Shown: positions 35,222-43,536 of the stretch, piece after piece | Layout of the letters: each line of letters starts with the position of its first letter | How positions within the stretch are numbered: position 1 is the stretch's first letter | From: an uncultured Bacilli bacterium | GTDB lineage: Bacteria > Bacillota_I > Bacilli_A > RF39 > UBA660 | Length of the DNA: 64,000 nucleotides | Direction: 5' to 3' | Assembly: GCA_944329425.1 (NCBI GenBank) | Contig: CALVIG010000005.1 | Span: 1-64,000 of the forward strand | Position numbers and translations under genes: made by a program | Notes under the pieces: model-generated | Told to the model about the DNA's origin: nothing | Seen by the model: only the letters and a program-made list of their open reading frames with translations | Databases searched by the model: none

Positions 35222-36250
35222 TTACTCAGTATGTAAGTTTTCCTTACATACTGAATTTAAATTGTTTTTATTATAATTACAATATTTTCTTATTTTGCAT
35301 TTCTCACATTTAGGATATTCTCCACATATATTTGCGGACCTTAATAAACAAAATTGTTGTATTATTGATTCTACTATTATTTCATCACAATCATTTAATA
35401 TTGCTATTTTTTTAATTATATTCAATACTTGTTGTTCTGTTGCATTAGCATTCTCTACAATTCCTAGTCTATGACTACCAAATAATCTTTCTAACTGTGA
35501 ACTCTTTTTACAAGTATTAACACCAACTCGTTTTAAATAATCATAAGCAAAAGCTCGTCCAACTTGTGTTAGTTTATATTTACCAGAATTAAACATATTA
35601 GCAATGTCATTAGGAGTTTCTTTATTTACAAAATTATCTAAACTTCCATAATCTTTCTCAATTTTTTCTAATACTATTATATTTCTTGATAATGCTTTCA
35701 TTTGATTATTAATCATTGGATTAGTGCAATGAATATTCCTTAATTTATTTACTAAAATATTTGGATCAACTATCTTTAAATAATTCTTATTATAATTATG
35801 AAATATTTTATCAATAGTATCCATATTTTCTCTTATATTATTATCTCCCCATCTATGGTTAGAGAGTAGAGCAAGAATTAATGCCTTTAAATGTTCTTCA
35901 AAAGAATACTTTTTACCTTTCTTTCTAGATTTAACACTATTAATTAAATCTTTAATATCTCTCATATAATCATAATTTATATAATCCATACTTTCCTTTA
36001 TAAGAGGATATATTTCTTTTAAATCTTTATCTTCTAATAAAGTAATATTCTTTACCATTTCATAATTAGGATTATAAATTATTTGATTATCAATACAATC
36101 CTTTAAAATTTCTATGACTTCTTCATTAGATAAATACTTAACTCTCTCAATTGGGAATACAACCTTATTTACCTTTACATAATTTATCAGCAAAGGTATT
36201 AAATCGGGATTTTTAAAAATTTTCTCTTTTTTCATAAAAAAATATCTCAC
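35222..36250 (-). CDS. HhH/Fe-S protein resembling endonuclease III-type glycosylases
   Basis: 342 residues. The C-terminal half resembles the HhH-GPD fold: SNHRWGDNNIRENMDTIDKIF, then a hairpin-like LTQVGRAFAYDYLKRVG (227-243). At the end is a four-Cys cluster (C309, C315, C318, C324; spacing C-x5-C-x2-C-x5-C) close to the C-x6-C-x2-C-x5-C loop of EndoIII/MutY. The catalytic Lys of the hairpin is not seen, and the usual VDTH is VNTC (244-247), so base-removal activity is doubtful. It is the outermost cargo gene, next to the attachment site. A defence or DNA-sensing role is possible. A start at 36235 is an alternative. Confidence 0.55.
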   Translation of the reverse strand: MRYFFMKKEKIFKNPDLIPLLINYVKVNKVVFPIERVKYLSNEEVIEILKDCIDNQIIYNPNYEMVKNITLLEDKDLKEIYPLIKESMDYINYDYMRDIKDLINSVKSRKKGKKYSFEEHLKALILALLSNHRWGDNNIRENMDTIDKIFHNYNKNYLKIVDPNILVNKLRNIHCTNPMINNQMKALSRNIIVLEKIEKDYGSLDNFVNKETPNDIANMFNSGKYKLTQVGRAFAYDYLKRVGVNTCKKSSQLERLFGSHRLGIVENANATEQQVLNIIKKIAILNDCDEIIVESIIQQFCLLRSANICGEYPKCEKCKIRKYCNYNKNNLNSVCKENLHTE

Positions 36251-36332
36251 TTTCTATAAATTAGTCTTTAACTAATAAAGTGAAATATTGCCTTAAGCCC
36301 TTATTTTATGGGCATTTATTTATTTTTTATTT
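36249..36332 (-). other. Hairpin-containing leader of the HhH/Fe-S gene
   Basis: Two inverted repeats lie between the attachment site and the gene: GCCC-n9-GGGC (about 36298-36314) and CACTTT ... AAAGTG (36249-36283). They may form a structured 5' leader. No clear promoter is seen. Confidence 0.35.
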
Positions 36333-36362
36333 GGGGTATCACTTATTCAACGACACCCATGG
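36333..36362. other. Attachment junction, cargo side
   Basis: Host spoIVA sequence (ACGCCATGG on the minus strand) meets the element at TGG (36357-36359). The element arm GTGATACCCC (minus strand, 36333-36342) is 15 bp from the TG core, mirroring the other junction. Confidence 0.88.
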
Positions 36363-36719
36363 CGTTCTAACCATTCTAGGACCATTTTCATCTTCATAAC
36401 CTTTAGCTGCATCAATTACGTAACCAACACAGTCTATTAACCTAATATTTGCGGTAAAATCATCTATTTGTATGGTAGCAGCATTAGAAGGAACAAACTT
36501 TGGCTCTATCGTCATTATTGTTTTACCTTGAGCCGTTTGAGGTATCTCATCTAAACATCTTTTTCTTTCATACTCATCCTTAATATTTGGTACAACAAGG
36601 TTTTCAATACATTTTTTTATAAACGTTGATTTACCAGTTCTTACCGCACCAACTACACCTAAATATATATCCCCACCGGTTCTTTCAGATATATCTTTAA
36701 TAATATCGTATTTTTCCAT
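36339..36719 (-). CDS. spoIVA: SpoIVA, N-terminal part of an interrupted gene
   Basis: 121 codons of SpoIVA (36357-36719) followed by five element-derived codons and a TGA. It starts MEKYDIIKDISERTGGDIYLG and contains the Walker A motif GAVRTGKSTF (24-33), EIPQTAQGKTIMTIEPKF, LIDCVGYVIDAAKGYEDENGP and RMVRTPW, where it breaks. The Bacillus protein continues TPWYEEPIPF; here the continuation YDEEIPF lies 13.8 kb away at 22555. The ribosome binding site is TAGGGA. It is followed by a SpoVIF-family gene on the same strand. Confidence 0.97.
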   Translation of the reverse strand: MEKYDIIKDISERTGGDIYLGVVGAVRTGKSTFIKKCIENLVVPNIKDEYERKRCLDEIPQTAQGKTIMTIEPKFVPSNAATIQIDDFTANIRLIDCVGYVIDAAKGYEDENGPRMVRTPWVSLNK

Positions 36720-36777
36720 ATAATCCCTACTTTCTTATCAATCTCATTAAATATTATGTAAAAATAGTAACAATATG

Positions 36778-36806
36778 AAAAAAAGAAGAATTTTTTTCTT
36801 CTTTTT
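36778..36806 (-). terminator. Terminator of the SpoVIF-family gene
   Basis: AAAAAGAAGAA pairs with TTCTTCTTTTT and a T run follows on the minus strand. Confidence 0.7.
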
Positions 36807-37050
36807 AATCAATCATATTTTCTATGTTATTTGGTATTTGATCTCCAACTACCGCTTTAACAATTTTATCAGATTGTTCTTTGCTAACTTCTTTTCCGGT
36901 TAATCTAGAAAGTTCAGCAATAACACCTCTTATCGTGTTTTCGTTTTTTAAATCGCCGTCTTTTAATTTAGAAGCAATGTCTAAAATTGATTGCTTACTA
37001 ACGTTAGTTTTCTTCTCAACTTTATTAAAAAAGCTGTCAGATATACCCAT
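36805..37050 (-). CDS. Stage VI sporulation protein F family
   Basis: 81 residues matching the SpoVIF family: SDSFFNKVEKKTNVSKQSILDIASKL, the NENTIRGVIAELSRLTGKEVSKEQ middle and the DKIVKAVVGDQIPNNI end. In Bacillus this protein is needed for late coat assembly. The ATG at 37050 follows AGGAGTG; the GTG at 37059 is part of that site. It lies just upstream of spoIVA on the same strand, so two coat-related genes are neighbours. Confidence 0.85.
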   Translation of the reverse strand: MGISDSFFNKVEKKTNVSKQSILDIASKLKDGDLKNENTIRGVIAELSRLTGKEVSKEQSDKIVKAVVGDQIPNNIENMID

Positions 37051-37121
37051 ATTTATCACTCCTAGAGTAATATATGAATCATCAATTATTTGTTTACATA
37101 TTTAGTTAACATTCTAATTTT

Positions 37122-38435
37122 TTACTCATCTCTATTTTTAAATTGAAATATTATTGGAGCTCCTTCAAAATCAAAACTTTCCCTTATCTTGTTTTCTAAA
37201 TATCTTTCATAAGAAAAATGAACTAAACCCTTACTGTTAACATGAAACGTGATTTTTGGTGGCATAACACCTGTTTGAGACACAAAATATATTTTAAGTC
37301 TCTTACCTTTATATGATGGAGGTGCTTGCATAGCAACCGCATCAGTTATAACATCATTTAAAACACTTGTTTTAATTTCCCTTCTAGAATTATTATAAAC
37401 CTTTATAACTTCAGGCATCAAAGTATGTATTCTTTTCTTTGTTTTAGCGGATAAAAAAACTATTGGGACATAACTTAAAAACTGAAATTCTGCTCTTATT
37501 TTCTTAGTAAACTCTTTTATATCCTTATCTTTATCATTTACCGTATCCCATTTATTAACCACCAAAACTAAGGCTTTACCAGCCTCCAAAGCATAGCTTG
37601 CAATGTGTTTGTCATGTTCTATTATACCTTCTTCTGCGTTTATAACAACTAAACACACATCACTTCTATCTATGGCTTTCATGCTTCTTAACAAACTATA
37701 CTTTTCTACCGTTTCATAAACTTTACCTTTTTTACGCATACCTGCAGTATCTATTATAACAAACCGCTCTTTTTCATACGTAAAAGGAGTATCAATCGTA
37801 TCCCTAGTTGTTCCTGCAACGTCACTTACAATTACTCTTTCTTCGTTCAAAACAGCATTAACTAAACTAGATTTTCCAACGTTTGGTCTTCCAATAACGC
37901 AAAATTTAACAACGTCTGGTTCATATTCATCTGAACTTTGCTTACTAAAACCGCTAGTTACTTCATCCATTAAGTCAATGATACCAATATTATGAGAACC
38001 AGAAACAGGTATATAATAATCAAATCCTAATTCATAAAAATCATATATGTTTTCCATTGCTTTTTTAGTATCAACTTTATTTATTGCTACTACAACCTTT
38101 TTATTACTACGTCTTAAAATATCCCTTACCACTAAATCATTAGTAGTAATTCCTTCTTTACCATCTACTATAAATATAACGACATCGGCTTCATCTATTG
38201 CTAATTCTGCTTGCATTTTAATTTCTTTATTAAACGCTTCTTCTCCAATGTCTATACCACCGGTATCAACTACGTTAAATTTATAATCTTGATAAGTACC
38301 AACCCCATAAATCCTATCTCTTGTAACACCTGGAGTATCTTCTATTATTGCTTGTTTTTTACCTACTAACCGATTAAATATGGTTGACTTACCTACGTTT
38401 GGTCTTCCAACTAAAGCTATGGTTGGTAATTTCAT
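37122..38435 (-). CDS. der: Ribosome assembly GTPase Der (EngA)
   Basis: About 437 residues with two G domains, each with GRPNVGKS (near residues 9 and 180), DTPGVTRDR / [13 protein letters not shown] / DTAGM and NKVD / NKWD, and a C-terminal KH-like domain. It is an essential 50S assembly factor. The ATG at 38435 follows GAGGTGATC; an in-frame GTG at 38444 lies within that site. Confidence 0.98.
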   Translation of the reverse strand: MKLPTIALVGRPNVGKSTIFNRLVGKKQAIIEDTPGVTRDRIYGVGTYQDYKFNVVDTGGIDIGEEAFNKEIKMQAELAIDEADVVIFIVDGKEGITTNDLVVRDILRRSNKKVVVAINKVDTKKAMENIYDFYELGFDYYIPVSGSHNIGIIDLMDEVTSGFSKQSSDEYEPDVVKFCVIGRPNVGKSSLVNAVLNEERVIVSDVAGTTRDTIDTPFTYEKERFVIIDTAGMRKKGKVYETVEKYSLLRSMKAIDRSDVCLVVINAEEGIIEHDKHIASYALEAGKALVLVVNKWDTVNDKDKDIKEFTKKIRAEFQFLSYVPIVFLSAKTKKRIHTLMPEVIKVYNNSRREIKTSVLNDVITDAVAMQAPPSYKGKRLKIYFVSQTGVMPPKITFHVNSKGLVHFSYERYLENKIRESFDFEGAPIIFQFKNRDE

Positions 38436-38471
38436 AAGGATCACCTCTTTTTTCGCACATAATTATAACAT

Positions 38472-38497
38472 AAAAAAAGAAGTTTATAAAGCTTCTT
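38472..38497 (-). terminator. Terminator of the ysxC gene
   Basis: AGAAG pairs with CTTCT around an AT-rich loop and seven T follow on the minus strand. Confidence 0.6.
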
Positions 38498-39083
38498 CTC
38501 CGTAAACTTCCTTTTCAATAATAGCTTGAATTTCTTTCTTACCTAGTTTAGTTTTAGCAGAAAATAAAACCAATTCATCCCCGATAGCTAAATCTATGTT
38601 ATCCGTTATTTGTTTTTTGTATTTTTCCCTTTGTGTAGAACCTACCTTATCAACCTTTGTAGCTATAAGAGTAACTTTAACCCCATGAAACTTTAGGAAG
38701 TTATACATAAGAAGATCATCCTCAGTAGGCTTATGTCTAAAATCAACCAACATAAAAACTTGGTTTAACTCTTTTCTTTCTGATAGATATTCCTCTATCA
38801 TCATGCCAAACTTTCTTTGCTTACTACGACTTGCGCTAGCATAACCATAGCCCGGAACATCAACTAAGTAAAAATCATTGTTGACCTTGTAAAAATTTAT
38901 TGTTTGAGTTTTACCAGGTTTACCTGATATTCTAGCAAAGTTTTTTCTTTCCATTATAGAATTAGTAAAACTTGATTTACCTACATTACTTCTTCCAATA
39001 AGTAAAAACTCAGGTTTACCATCTATTGGATACTGACTTCTTCTTACAGCAACATTAGAGAGTTCTACATCACTTATTTTCAT
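38484..39083 (-). CDS. ysxC: Ribosome biogenesis GTPase YsxC/YihA (EngB)
   Basis: About 199 residues with a single G domain: LIGRSNVGKSSFTNS, GKPGKTQTINFY, LVDVPGYGYA, ATKVDKVG and FSAKTKLGK. Needed for large-subunit maturation. The true start is the ATG at 39083 after GAAGGTGAT; the frame is open upstream, but that part is not conserved. It lies directly before der. Confidence 0.97.
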   Translation of the reverse strand: MKISDVELSNVAVRRSQYPIDGKPEFLLIGRSNVGKSSFTNSIMERKNFARISGKPGKTQTINFYKVNNDFYLVDVPGYGYASASRSKQRKFGMMIEEYLSERKELNQVFMLVDFRHKPTEDDLLMYNFLKFHGVKVTLIATKVDKVGSTQREKYKKQITDNIDLAIGDELVLFSAKTKLGKKEIQAIIEKEVYGEEAL

Positions 39084-39175
39084 TGTATAATCACCTTCGA
39101 TTTTATTATAACAAAAAAGATACAAATCTTTTAATGTGATAGATATTATAACAAAGTTAAGCATAAAATGCAAAT

Positions 39176-40120
39176 TTACTTGTTTTGAATTGCTATTTTA
39201 GCTATTTTAACCGCGTCTTCATATGTTTTACACGCACATATAAATAAATTTTTATGACAAAAAGTAATGGTATCTACACTACTTATTTTTTGTAGTTCTT
39301 CATTTTCTAACCCTGCCCAATTTTTTGGAAAAGGCTTTTTTATTTCAAAACTACCCGGTGATGCTGGCGTTGCTACAACGTTATAACCACCACGTTTTGA
39401 AGGAAATATTGCGTATAATATTTCCTTAGCTTTTTCATTACTAGATGTCAAAACAATATCTTTCCATGGCATATAATCATCAAGAATTAATATACCATCT
39501 TTACTTTCTTCTATTTTATTTTCTACTATCTTTCTAGCTTGTTCTTTTGCAACCATTCTTTTCATTATATTATTAAATATCATGTTTGCAAAACTAATAG
39601 CATTTAAAAAATTATCATTTTCATTTGAAGAATCATTCCAGCTTGGATTAAAACTTGAAATTAAATTTGGAATGCTTTGTAATTTTATTTCGGGTTCACT
39701 TTTAAGGGGTTGACCATTATCATCTCTATCTATATCCATGATGATGTTTTTATCAACACTATCAAAAAAAGAATTCACATCATCAATTTTCAACTTTTCA
39801 ATTATATCCTTACCAAACGCTTTCCAAACTAAACCACACGATGCATACTTAATCCCATTTTCTCTTTCTTTATTAAAATCTATGGAATGATGGTCAAACT
39901 CACCAAAACCAACGTCATAAATAAATGCTTTTTTATTTGTTGGAACATTACACCTAAATAATTTTATATTACCAAATTTATTTAAAAGAATGATGGTAGC
40001 CATAACTTCATCAGCATGAAACGTGCCACTATGCGTTATAAAATTAGCTTTACTTTCATCATTAACAATGGTTACAGAAACATTTTTACCATAAACGTTT
40101 TTTAAAAGAATTTTTTTCAT
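39176..40120 (-). CDS. MYG1 / UPF0160 family protein
   Basis: 314 residues with the hallmark FITHSGTFHADEVMATIIL (residues 27-45), YDVGFGEFDHHSIDF, YASCGLVWKAFG and a C-terminal WKDIVL ... GGYNVVATP ... LPKNWAGL-type segment. MYG1 proteins belong to the DHH-like metal-dependent hydrolases; the eukaryotic member is a 3'-5' RNA exonuclease. The bacterial role is not established. Confidence 0.88.
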   Translation of the reverse strand: MKKILLKNVYGKNVSVTIVNDESKANFITHSGTFHADEVMATIILLNKFGNIKLFRCNVPTNKKAFIYDVGFGEFDHHSIDFNKERENGIKYASCGLVWKAFGKDIIEKLKIDDVNSFFDSVDKNIIMDIDRDDNGQPLKSEPEIKLQSIPNLISSFNPSWNDSSNENDNFLNAISFANMIFNNIMKRMVAKEQARKIVENKIEESKDGILILDDYMPWKDIVLTSSNEKAKEILYAIFPSKRGGYNVVATPASPGSFEIKKPFPKNWAGLENEELQKISSVDTITFCHKNLFICACKTYEDAVKIAKIAIQNK

Positions 40121-40132
40121 ATTATCACTTCT

Positions 40133-40411
40133 TTACTTGTTTGTATTATTATAATAATTTAACTCTGAAAGTCTTTGTGACAATTCCTCCAGGTCTTGTA
40201 CGTCTGTTTCTTCGTTTAAAATTTTTTCTATGTCAAATATTAAACTACTAAGGGTAACATATTTTTTATAATCAACACCGTATTTTTTTAACGTTTTAAC
40301 TTGATTATCACTTAAATAAATTCCGTTACCCCTCATTTTAAGCATGTTATTATCATTATATAAATCAATAACAATTTCGTTTACATCTATTTCTTTATTA
40401 TTTATTTTCAT
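40133..40411 (-). CDS. Hypothetical protein
   Basis: 92 residues, acidic, no recognisable family (KINNKEIDVNEIVIDLYNDNN ... ELSQRLSELNYYNN). The chosen ATG at 40411 follows GGATGG. It ends 12 bp before the MYG1 gene and is probably in its transcript. A short ordered domain with a helical tail seems likely. Confidence 0.55.
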   Translation of the reverse strand: MKINNKEIDVNEIVIDLYNDNNMLKMRGNGIYLSDNQVKTLKKYGVDYKKYVTLSSLIFDIEKILNEETDVQDLEELSQRLSELNYYNNTNK

Positions 40412-40451
40412 ATAAACCATCCGTGTATTAAGTAAAGCAATAATATATTAA

Positions 40452-40880
40452 TTATTGGTTATATACCCTACCAACTATTTCGTTTTCATCACAAACAGAG
40501 TCTTGTAAAGCATTACATTTTTCATTAGAAAACCTGAAGTTATCATATTTGTCATCATCAACTTCAAATTGAATTTTATAATATGAACCCATGTTAGTAA
40601 CTTCAAAATCAAAGTCACTTTTATCATAATCATATATTAATGCACAATCATCATCGCAAGTTGGATTTTCTCCATTAACTAATTTAATTTGAACTTCTTT
40701 TCTCAAACTATTATAAGTATCCAAAAAAGAATTTTCTTTAGATTTTTGAATTGTTGAATTAACTGATTTAGTAGCAATAAATAATATTAGTCCTAAACCG
40801 CAAAAAAACAAAATGATAACTCCTACTATTATTCCTATTATCAATCCAGCATTACTTTTTTTATCTTTTTTTTGTTCCAT
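40452..40880 (-). CDS. Membrane-anchored hypothetical protein
   Basis: 142 residues: a short basic start (MEQKKDKKSN), one membrane helix (residues 12-36) and an extracytoplasmic domain with four Cys (CDDDC; CNALQDSVC) that could form disulfides. It resembles small pilin-like or anchored surface proteins of Bacilli, but no prepilin cleavage motif is present. Function unknown. Confidence 0.55.
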   Translation of the reverse strand: MEQKKDKKSNAGLIIGIIVGVIILFFCGLGLILFIATKSVNSTIQKSKENSFLDTYNSLRKEVQIKLVNGENPTCDDDCALIYDYDKSDFDFEVTNMGSYYKIQFEVDDDKYDNFRFSNEKCNALQDSVCDENEIVGRVYNQ

Positions 40881-40934
40881 TTTTAATTCCTCCTTTACTT
40901 ATAATAACATATTTTCAAAAACAAAAAAAGACTA

Positions 40935-41891
40935 CTAATTATATTCGTCTTCTTTATATTGCTTACACGCTTCATCTAATTTGTCAATTATCTCATCAGC
41001 TTCACTAAAACTATTTAACTTTGCACCACATGCGTAGACATGTCCGCCACCATTATATTGCTCAAATAATTTATTTATTTTTACACCCCTTGACCTAGCG
41101 GAAGTTCTGATAACTTTATTTTTAACATCCTCAGTAAAAACTACCCAACATATTAGTCCATGAATAAAATTATAATCATTCATTATACTTCCAACACTTG
41201 CAGAGTCAACGTTATATTTTTTTAAATCTTCATCTGTTATTTTAACAAAACCTAGTCCATTTTTAGTAATTCGCATGTTAAGCGATATGAACCCTTCTAA
41301 TCTTACTTCTGACATTGATCTTTTATAAAGTAATTCATATAATTCGTTTGGTTTTATATGCTCCTGTTCTATTAATCTTAGAACTATCTTATAAGTTTTT
41401 GGTTTATTTGCCCCAAACAAAAACCTGTTAGTATCCGCAACTATGCCCATAAACATGTTCTCAGCAGCGTGTTTAGGGACCTTAAGATTACATTTATACG
41501 CAAAGCTAGCTACTAATTCACAAGCACTTGAAGCATCTATGTCTATTATTTCATAATCAGAAAATTTATCTATTTCTGGATGATGATCAATCTTAATAAC
41601 ATCTTTAAACTTATAAAAATTAACACCATCCAGTCTTTTTATATCTGGTATATCTAACGCTATCAAAAGAGAATCCTCACACATCTCATCAGTGACTTTA
41701 TCATGGGTTCCAAAGAATTTAAACCTTGAAATCGATGTTCCAGTAACAAAAACCTCTTTATCTGGAAAGTTTTCTAAAATAATTTCTTTCATAGCAAAGG
41801 TTGCTCCAAGAGCATCCGGATCGCCACCAATATGCCTAGCTATTATGATTCTTTTATATTTTTTTATTAATTCTAAAATATTTTGTTCCAT
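40935..41891 (-). CDS. DHH family phosphoesterase (NrnA-like)
   Basis: 318 residues. DHH domain with HIGGDPDALGATFAM, IALDIPD and the signature IDHHPEIDKF, and DHHA1 domain with GGGHVYACGAKL. NrnA enzymes degrade nanoRNAs and dephosphorylate pAp; related proteins cleave cyclic dinucleotides. With no GGDEF or PAS domain it fits NrnA best. It is 12 bp downstream of ackA. Confidence 0.9.
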   Translation of the reverse strand: MEQNILELIKKYKRIIIARHIGGDPDALGATFAMKEIILENFPDKEVFVTGTSISRFKFFGTHDKVTDEMCEDSLLIALDIPDIKRLDGVNFYKFKDVIKIDHHPEIDKFSDYEIIDIDASSACELVASFAYKCNLKVPKHAAENMFMGIVADTNRFLFGANKPKTYKIVLRLIEQEHIKPNELYELLYKRSMSEVRLEGFISLNMRITKNGLGFVKITDEDLKKYNVDSASVGSIMNDYNFIHGLICWVVFTEDVKNKVIRTSARSRGVKINKLFEQYNGGGHVYACGAKLNSFSEADEIIDKLDEACKQYKEDEYN

Positions 41892-41903
41892 TATACAACC
41901 CGA

Positions 41904-43079
41904 CTATATTAATGCTAAAGTATCCCTTGCTATCATTAATTCTTCGTCAGTTGGAATAATCCAACACTCAATTTTTGAGTCTTTAGCGCTAATTAACCTT
42001 TCCTCGCTTTTTACGTTATTAGCTTCTTCATCTAAGGTTACACCTAATACACCTAATTCATTAATTATATCTCTTCTTGTATCAATGGCTTTTTCCCCAA
42101 TACCAGCAGTGAAAACAATGGCATCACAACCTTCCATCTCAACGTAGTATTTTGCTATATAATCTACTATTCTTCTAACGTACATTTTCTGTGCAAGAAT
42201 ACAGTTTTCATCACCTTGAGCTATACCTTCTTCAATATCCCTAGAATCACTTGATTTTCTGCTAAGTGCCAAAAGTCCGCTTTGTTTATTAATGGCATTA
42301 TCCATTTCCTTTGGTGTCATGTTAGTTTTTTCCATTACGTATGGTATTATACTAGCATCAATATCTCCACATCTAGTACCCATAATCAAACCAGCATTTG
42401 GTGTAAGTCCCATACTAGTATTTAAACATTTTCCGTTAACAACCGCAGAAACTGAAGCGCCATTACCAATATGACACGTAATTAACTTTGTGTTAGTGCG
42501 GCCTAAAATTTCGTTCATTCTTTCTGATACGAATTTATGAGAAGTACCGTGTGCACCATACCTCCTTACCTTGTAGTTTTCATACCATTCATATGGTAGC
42601 GCATACAAATAATTTTCTTTTGGCATGGTTTGATGAAAAGCCGTATCGAAAACAGCCGTTTGAACAGCGTTAGGAAATACTTCCATAGCTGCTTTAATTC
42701 CGGTGGCCGCAGCAGGATTATGAAGCGGTGCTAAAGAAGATAATTCTTCTATCTTAGACAATACCTCATCATCTATTACAACCGTTTTATCAAAATAATC
42801 TCCACCTTGAACTACTCTATGTCCGATTCCCTTAATTTCATCCAACGATTTAACAACGTTATTTTCTTCTAATTCCTTAACTAAAACCTCAAACGCTTGT
42901 TCATGATTATTAAGTTCTACTTCTTTTTTTATTTTTTGCCCATCTACTTTAATGGTATAAAAGCTATTACCAACACCAATTCTTTCCATTAATCCAGATA
43001 TTAAAACTTTTTCCTCTGGCATTTCATATAGCTGGAATTTAAGTGACGATGATCCAGCGTTTACAGATAATATTTTCAC
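41904..43079 (-). CDS. ackA: Acetate kinase
   Basis: 391 residues. The N-terminal KILSVNAGSSSLKFQLY, the AAVFDTAFHQTMP-like VFDTAFHQTMP, RRYGAHGTSHKFV, HIGNGASVSAV and FTAGIGEKA are all conserved. It interconverts acetyl phosphate plus ADP with acetate plus ATP, pointing to fermentative energy gain. No pta gene is in the window. Confidence 0.98.
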   Translation of the reverse strand: MKILSVNAGSSSLKFQLYEMPEEKVLISGLMERIGVGNSFYTIKVDGQKIKKEVELNNHEQAFEVLVKELEENNVVKSLDEIKGIGHRVVQGGDYFDKTVVIDDEVLSKIEELSSLAPLHNPAAATGIKAAMEVFPNAVQTAVFDTAFHQTMPKENYLYALPYEWYENYKVRRYGAHGTSHKFVSERMNEILGRTNTKLITCHIGNGASVSAVVNGKCLNTSMGLTPNAGLIMGTRCGDIDASIIPYVMEKTNMTPKEMDNAINKQSGLLALSRKSSDSRDIEEGIAQGDENCILAQKMYVRRIVDYIAKYYVEMEGCDAIVFTAGIGEKAIDTRRDIINELGVLGVTLDEEANNVKSEERLISAKDSKIECWIIPTDEELMIARDTLALI

Positions 43080-43130
43080 AAAATCACACTCCTGTTATTA
43101 ATTATACAACAAAATAAAAATAATTAAAAT

Positions 43131-43156
43131 AAAAAAGGTAGCAAAAATCGCTACCT
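43131..43156 (-). terminator. Terminator of the small acid-soluble spore protein gene
   Basis: GGTAGC pairs with GCTACC and is followed by six T on the minus strand. Confidence 0.85.
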
Positions 43157-43180
43157 ATTATAAATCTATATACAATTTAA

Positions 43181-43384
43181 TTACTTTTGAACGTTATAAG
43201 ATCCACCTAATTGAGATTCACCCATTTTTACTAAACGTTTTGTGATTTCACCACCAACAGAACCATTTGCTCTAGCAGTTGCATCAGCACCTAAAGTAAC
43301 ACCAAATTCGTTAGCGATTTCGTATTTCATTTGTTCTATAGCTTGTTTAGCTTGTGGAGCTACAAATTTATTATTGTTTTTCAT
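43181..43384 (-). CDS. Alpha/beta-type small acid-soluble spore protein
   Basis: 67 residues: [38 protein letters not shown] is the classic SASP core, with the germination-protease site around YEIANEFGV. These proteins coat and protect DNA in the dormant spore. The ribosome binding site AGGAGGTG is strong, and a sigma-G-type promoter lies upstream. Direct evidence that the organism forms spores. Confidence 0.97.
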   Translation of the reverse strand: MKNNNKFVAPQAKQAIEQMKYEIANEFGVTLGADATARANGSVGGEITKRLVKMGESQLGGSYNVQK

Positions 43385-43408
43385 GTGTTTTCACCTCCTA
43401 TACACTAA

Positions 43409-43438
43409 TAGAATGTGAAAATATTGTCATTTCATACA
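43409..43438 (-). promoter_or_regulatory. Sigma-G-type promoter of the SASP gene
   Basis: On the minus strand GTATG (consensus GHATR) in the -35 region is followed by 17 bp and CATTCTA (consensus CATNHTA) in the -10 region, 25 bases before the start codon. Both boxes match the forespore sigma-G consensus. Confidence 0.7.
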
Positions 43439-43480
43439 ATTTTTTTCATGGTAATTTTTGTTAATTTTTTAATAAAAATT

Positions 43481-43508
43481 TAAAAAAAAGATATGTATCA
43501 AACATACC
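43481..43508 (-). terminator. Terminator of the Pro/Glu-rich protein gene
   Basis: GGTATGT pairs with ACATATC and a run of eight T follows on the minus strand. Confidence 0.7.
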
Positions 43509-43536
43509 TTTATTATGTACAAATTAAATATATTTA

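Larger units (their letters stand above)
22557..36358. mobile_element. 13.8-kb integrative mobilizable element inserted in spoIVA
   Basis: The element is bounded by the two spoIVA fragments. It carries a large serine recombinase at one end, an SSB-like protein, two small winged-helix proteins, XRE regulators, a MobV relaxase, a glycosylation cassette, a Fic protein and a HhH/Fe-S protein. No type IV secretion genes or phage structural genes are present, so it would be mobilised by another element or, given the broken relaxase, may now be trapped. Its ends rejoin to a symmetric attP with 10-bp arms. It resembles the sporulation-gene intervening elements skin (sigK) and SP-beta (spsM) in placement. 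Confidence 0.93.

Noticed and set aside
35225-35252. Terminator of the HhH/Fe-S gene (CAGTATGTAAG hairpin)
   Set aside because: The stem is good but overlaps the coding end and no T run follows on the minus strand.
22557-36358. Prophage
   Set aside because: No capsid, terminase, portal, tail or lysis genes; the gene set is that of a mobilizable integrative element.
36720-36780. Sigma-E promoter of spoIVA (ATA, 15 bp, CATAATAT)
   Set aside because: Spacing is shorter than the usual 16-18 and the -35 is minimal; suggestive but not supportable as a feature.
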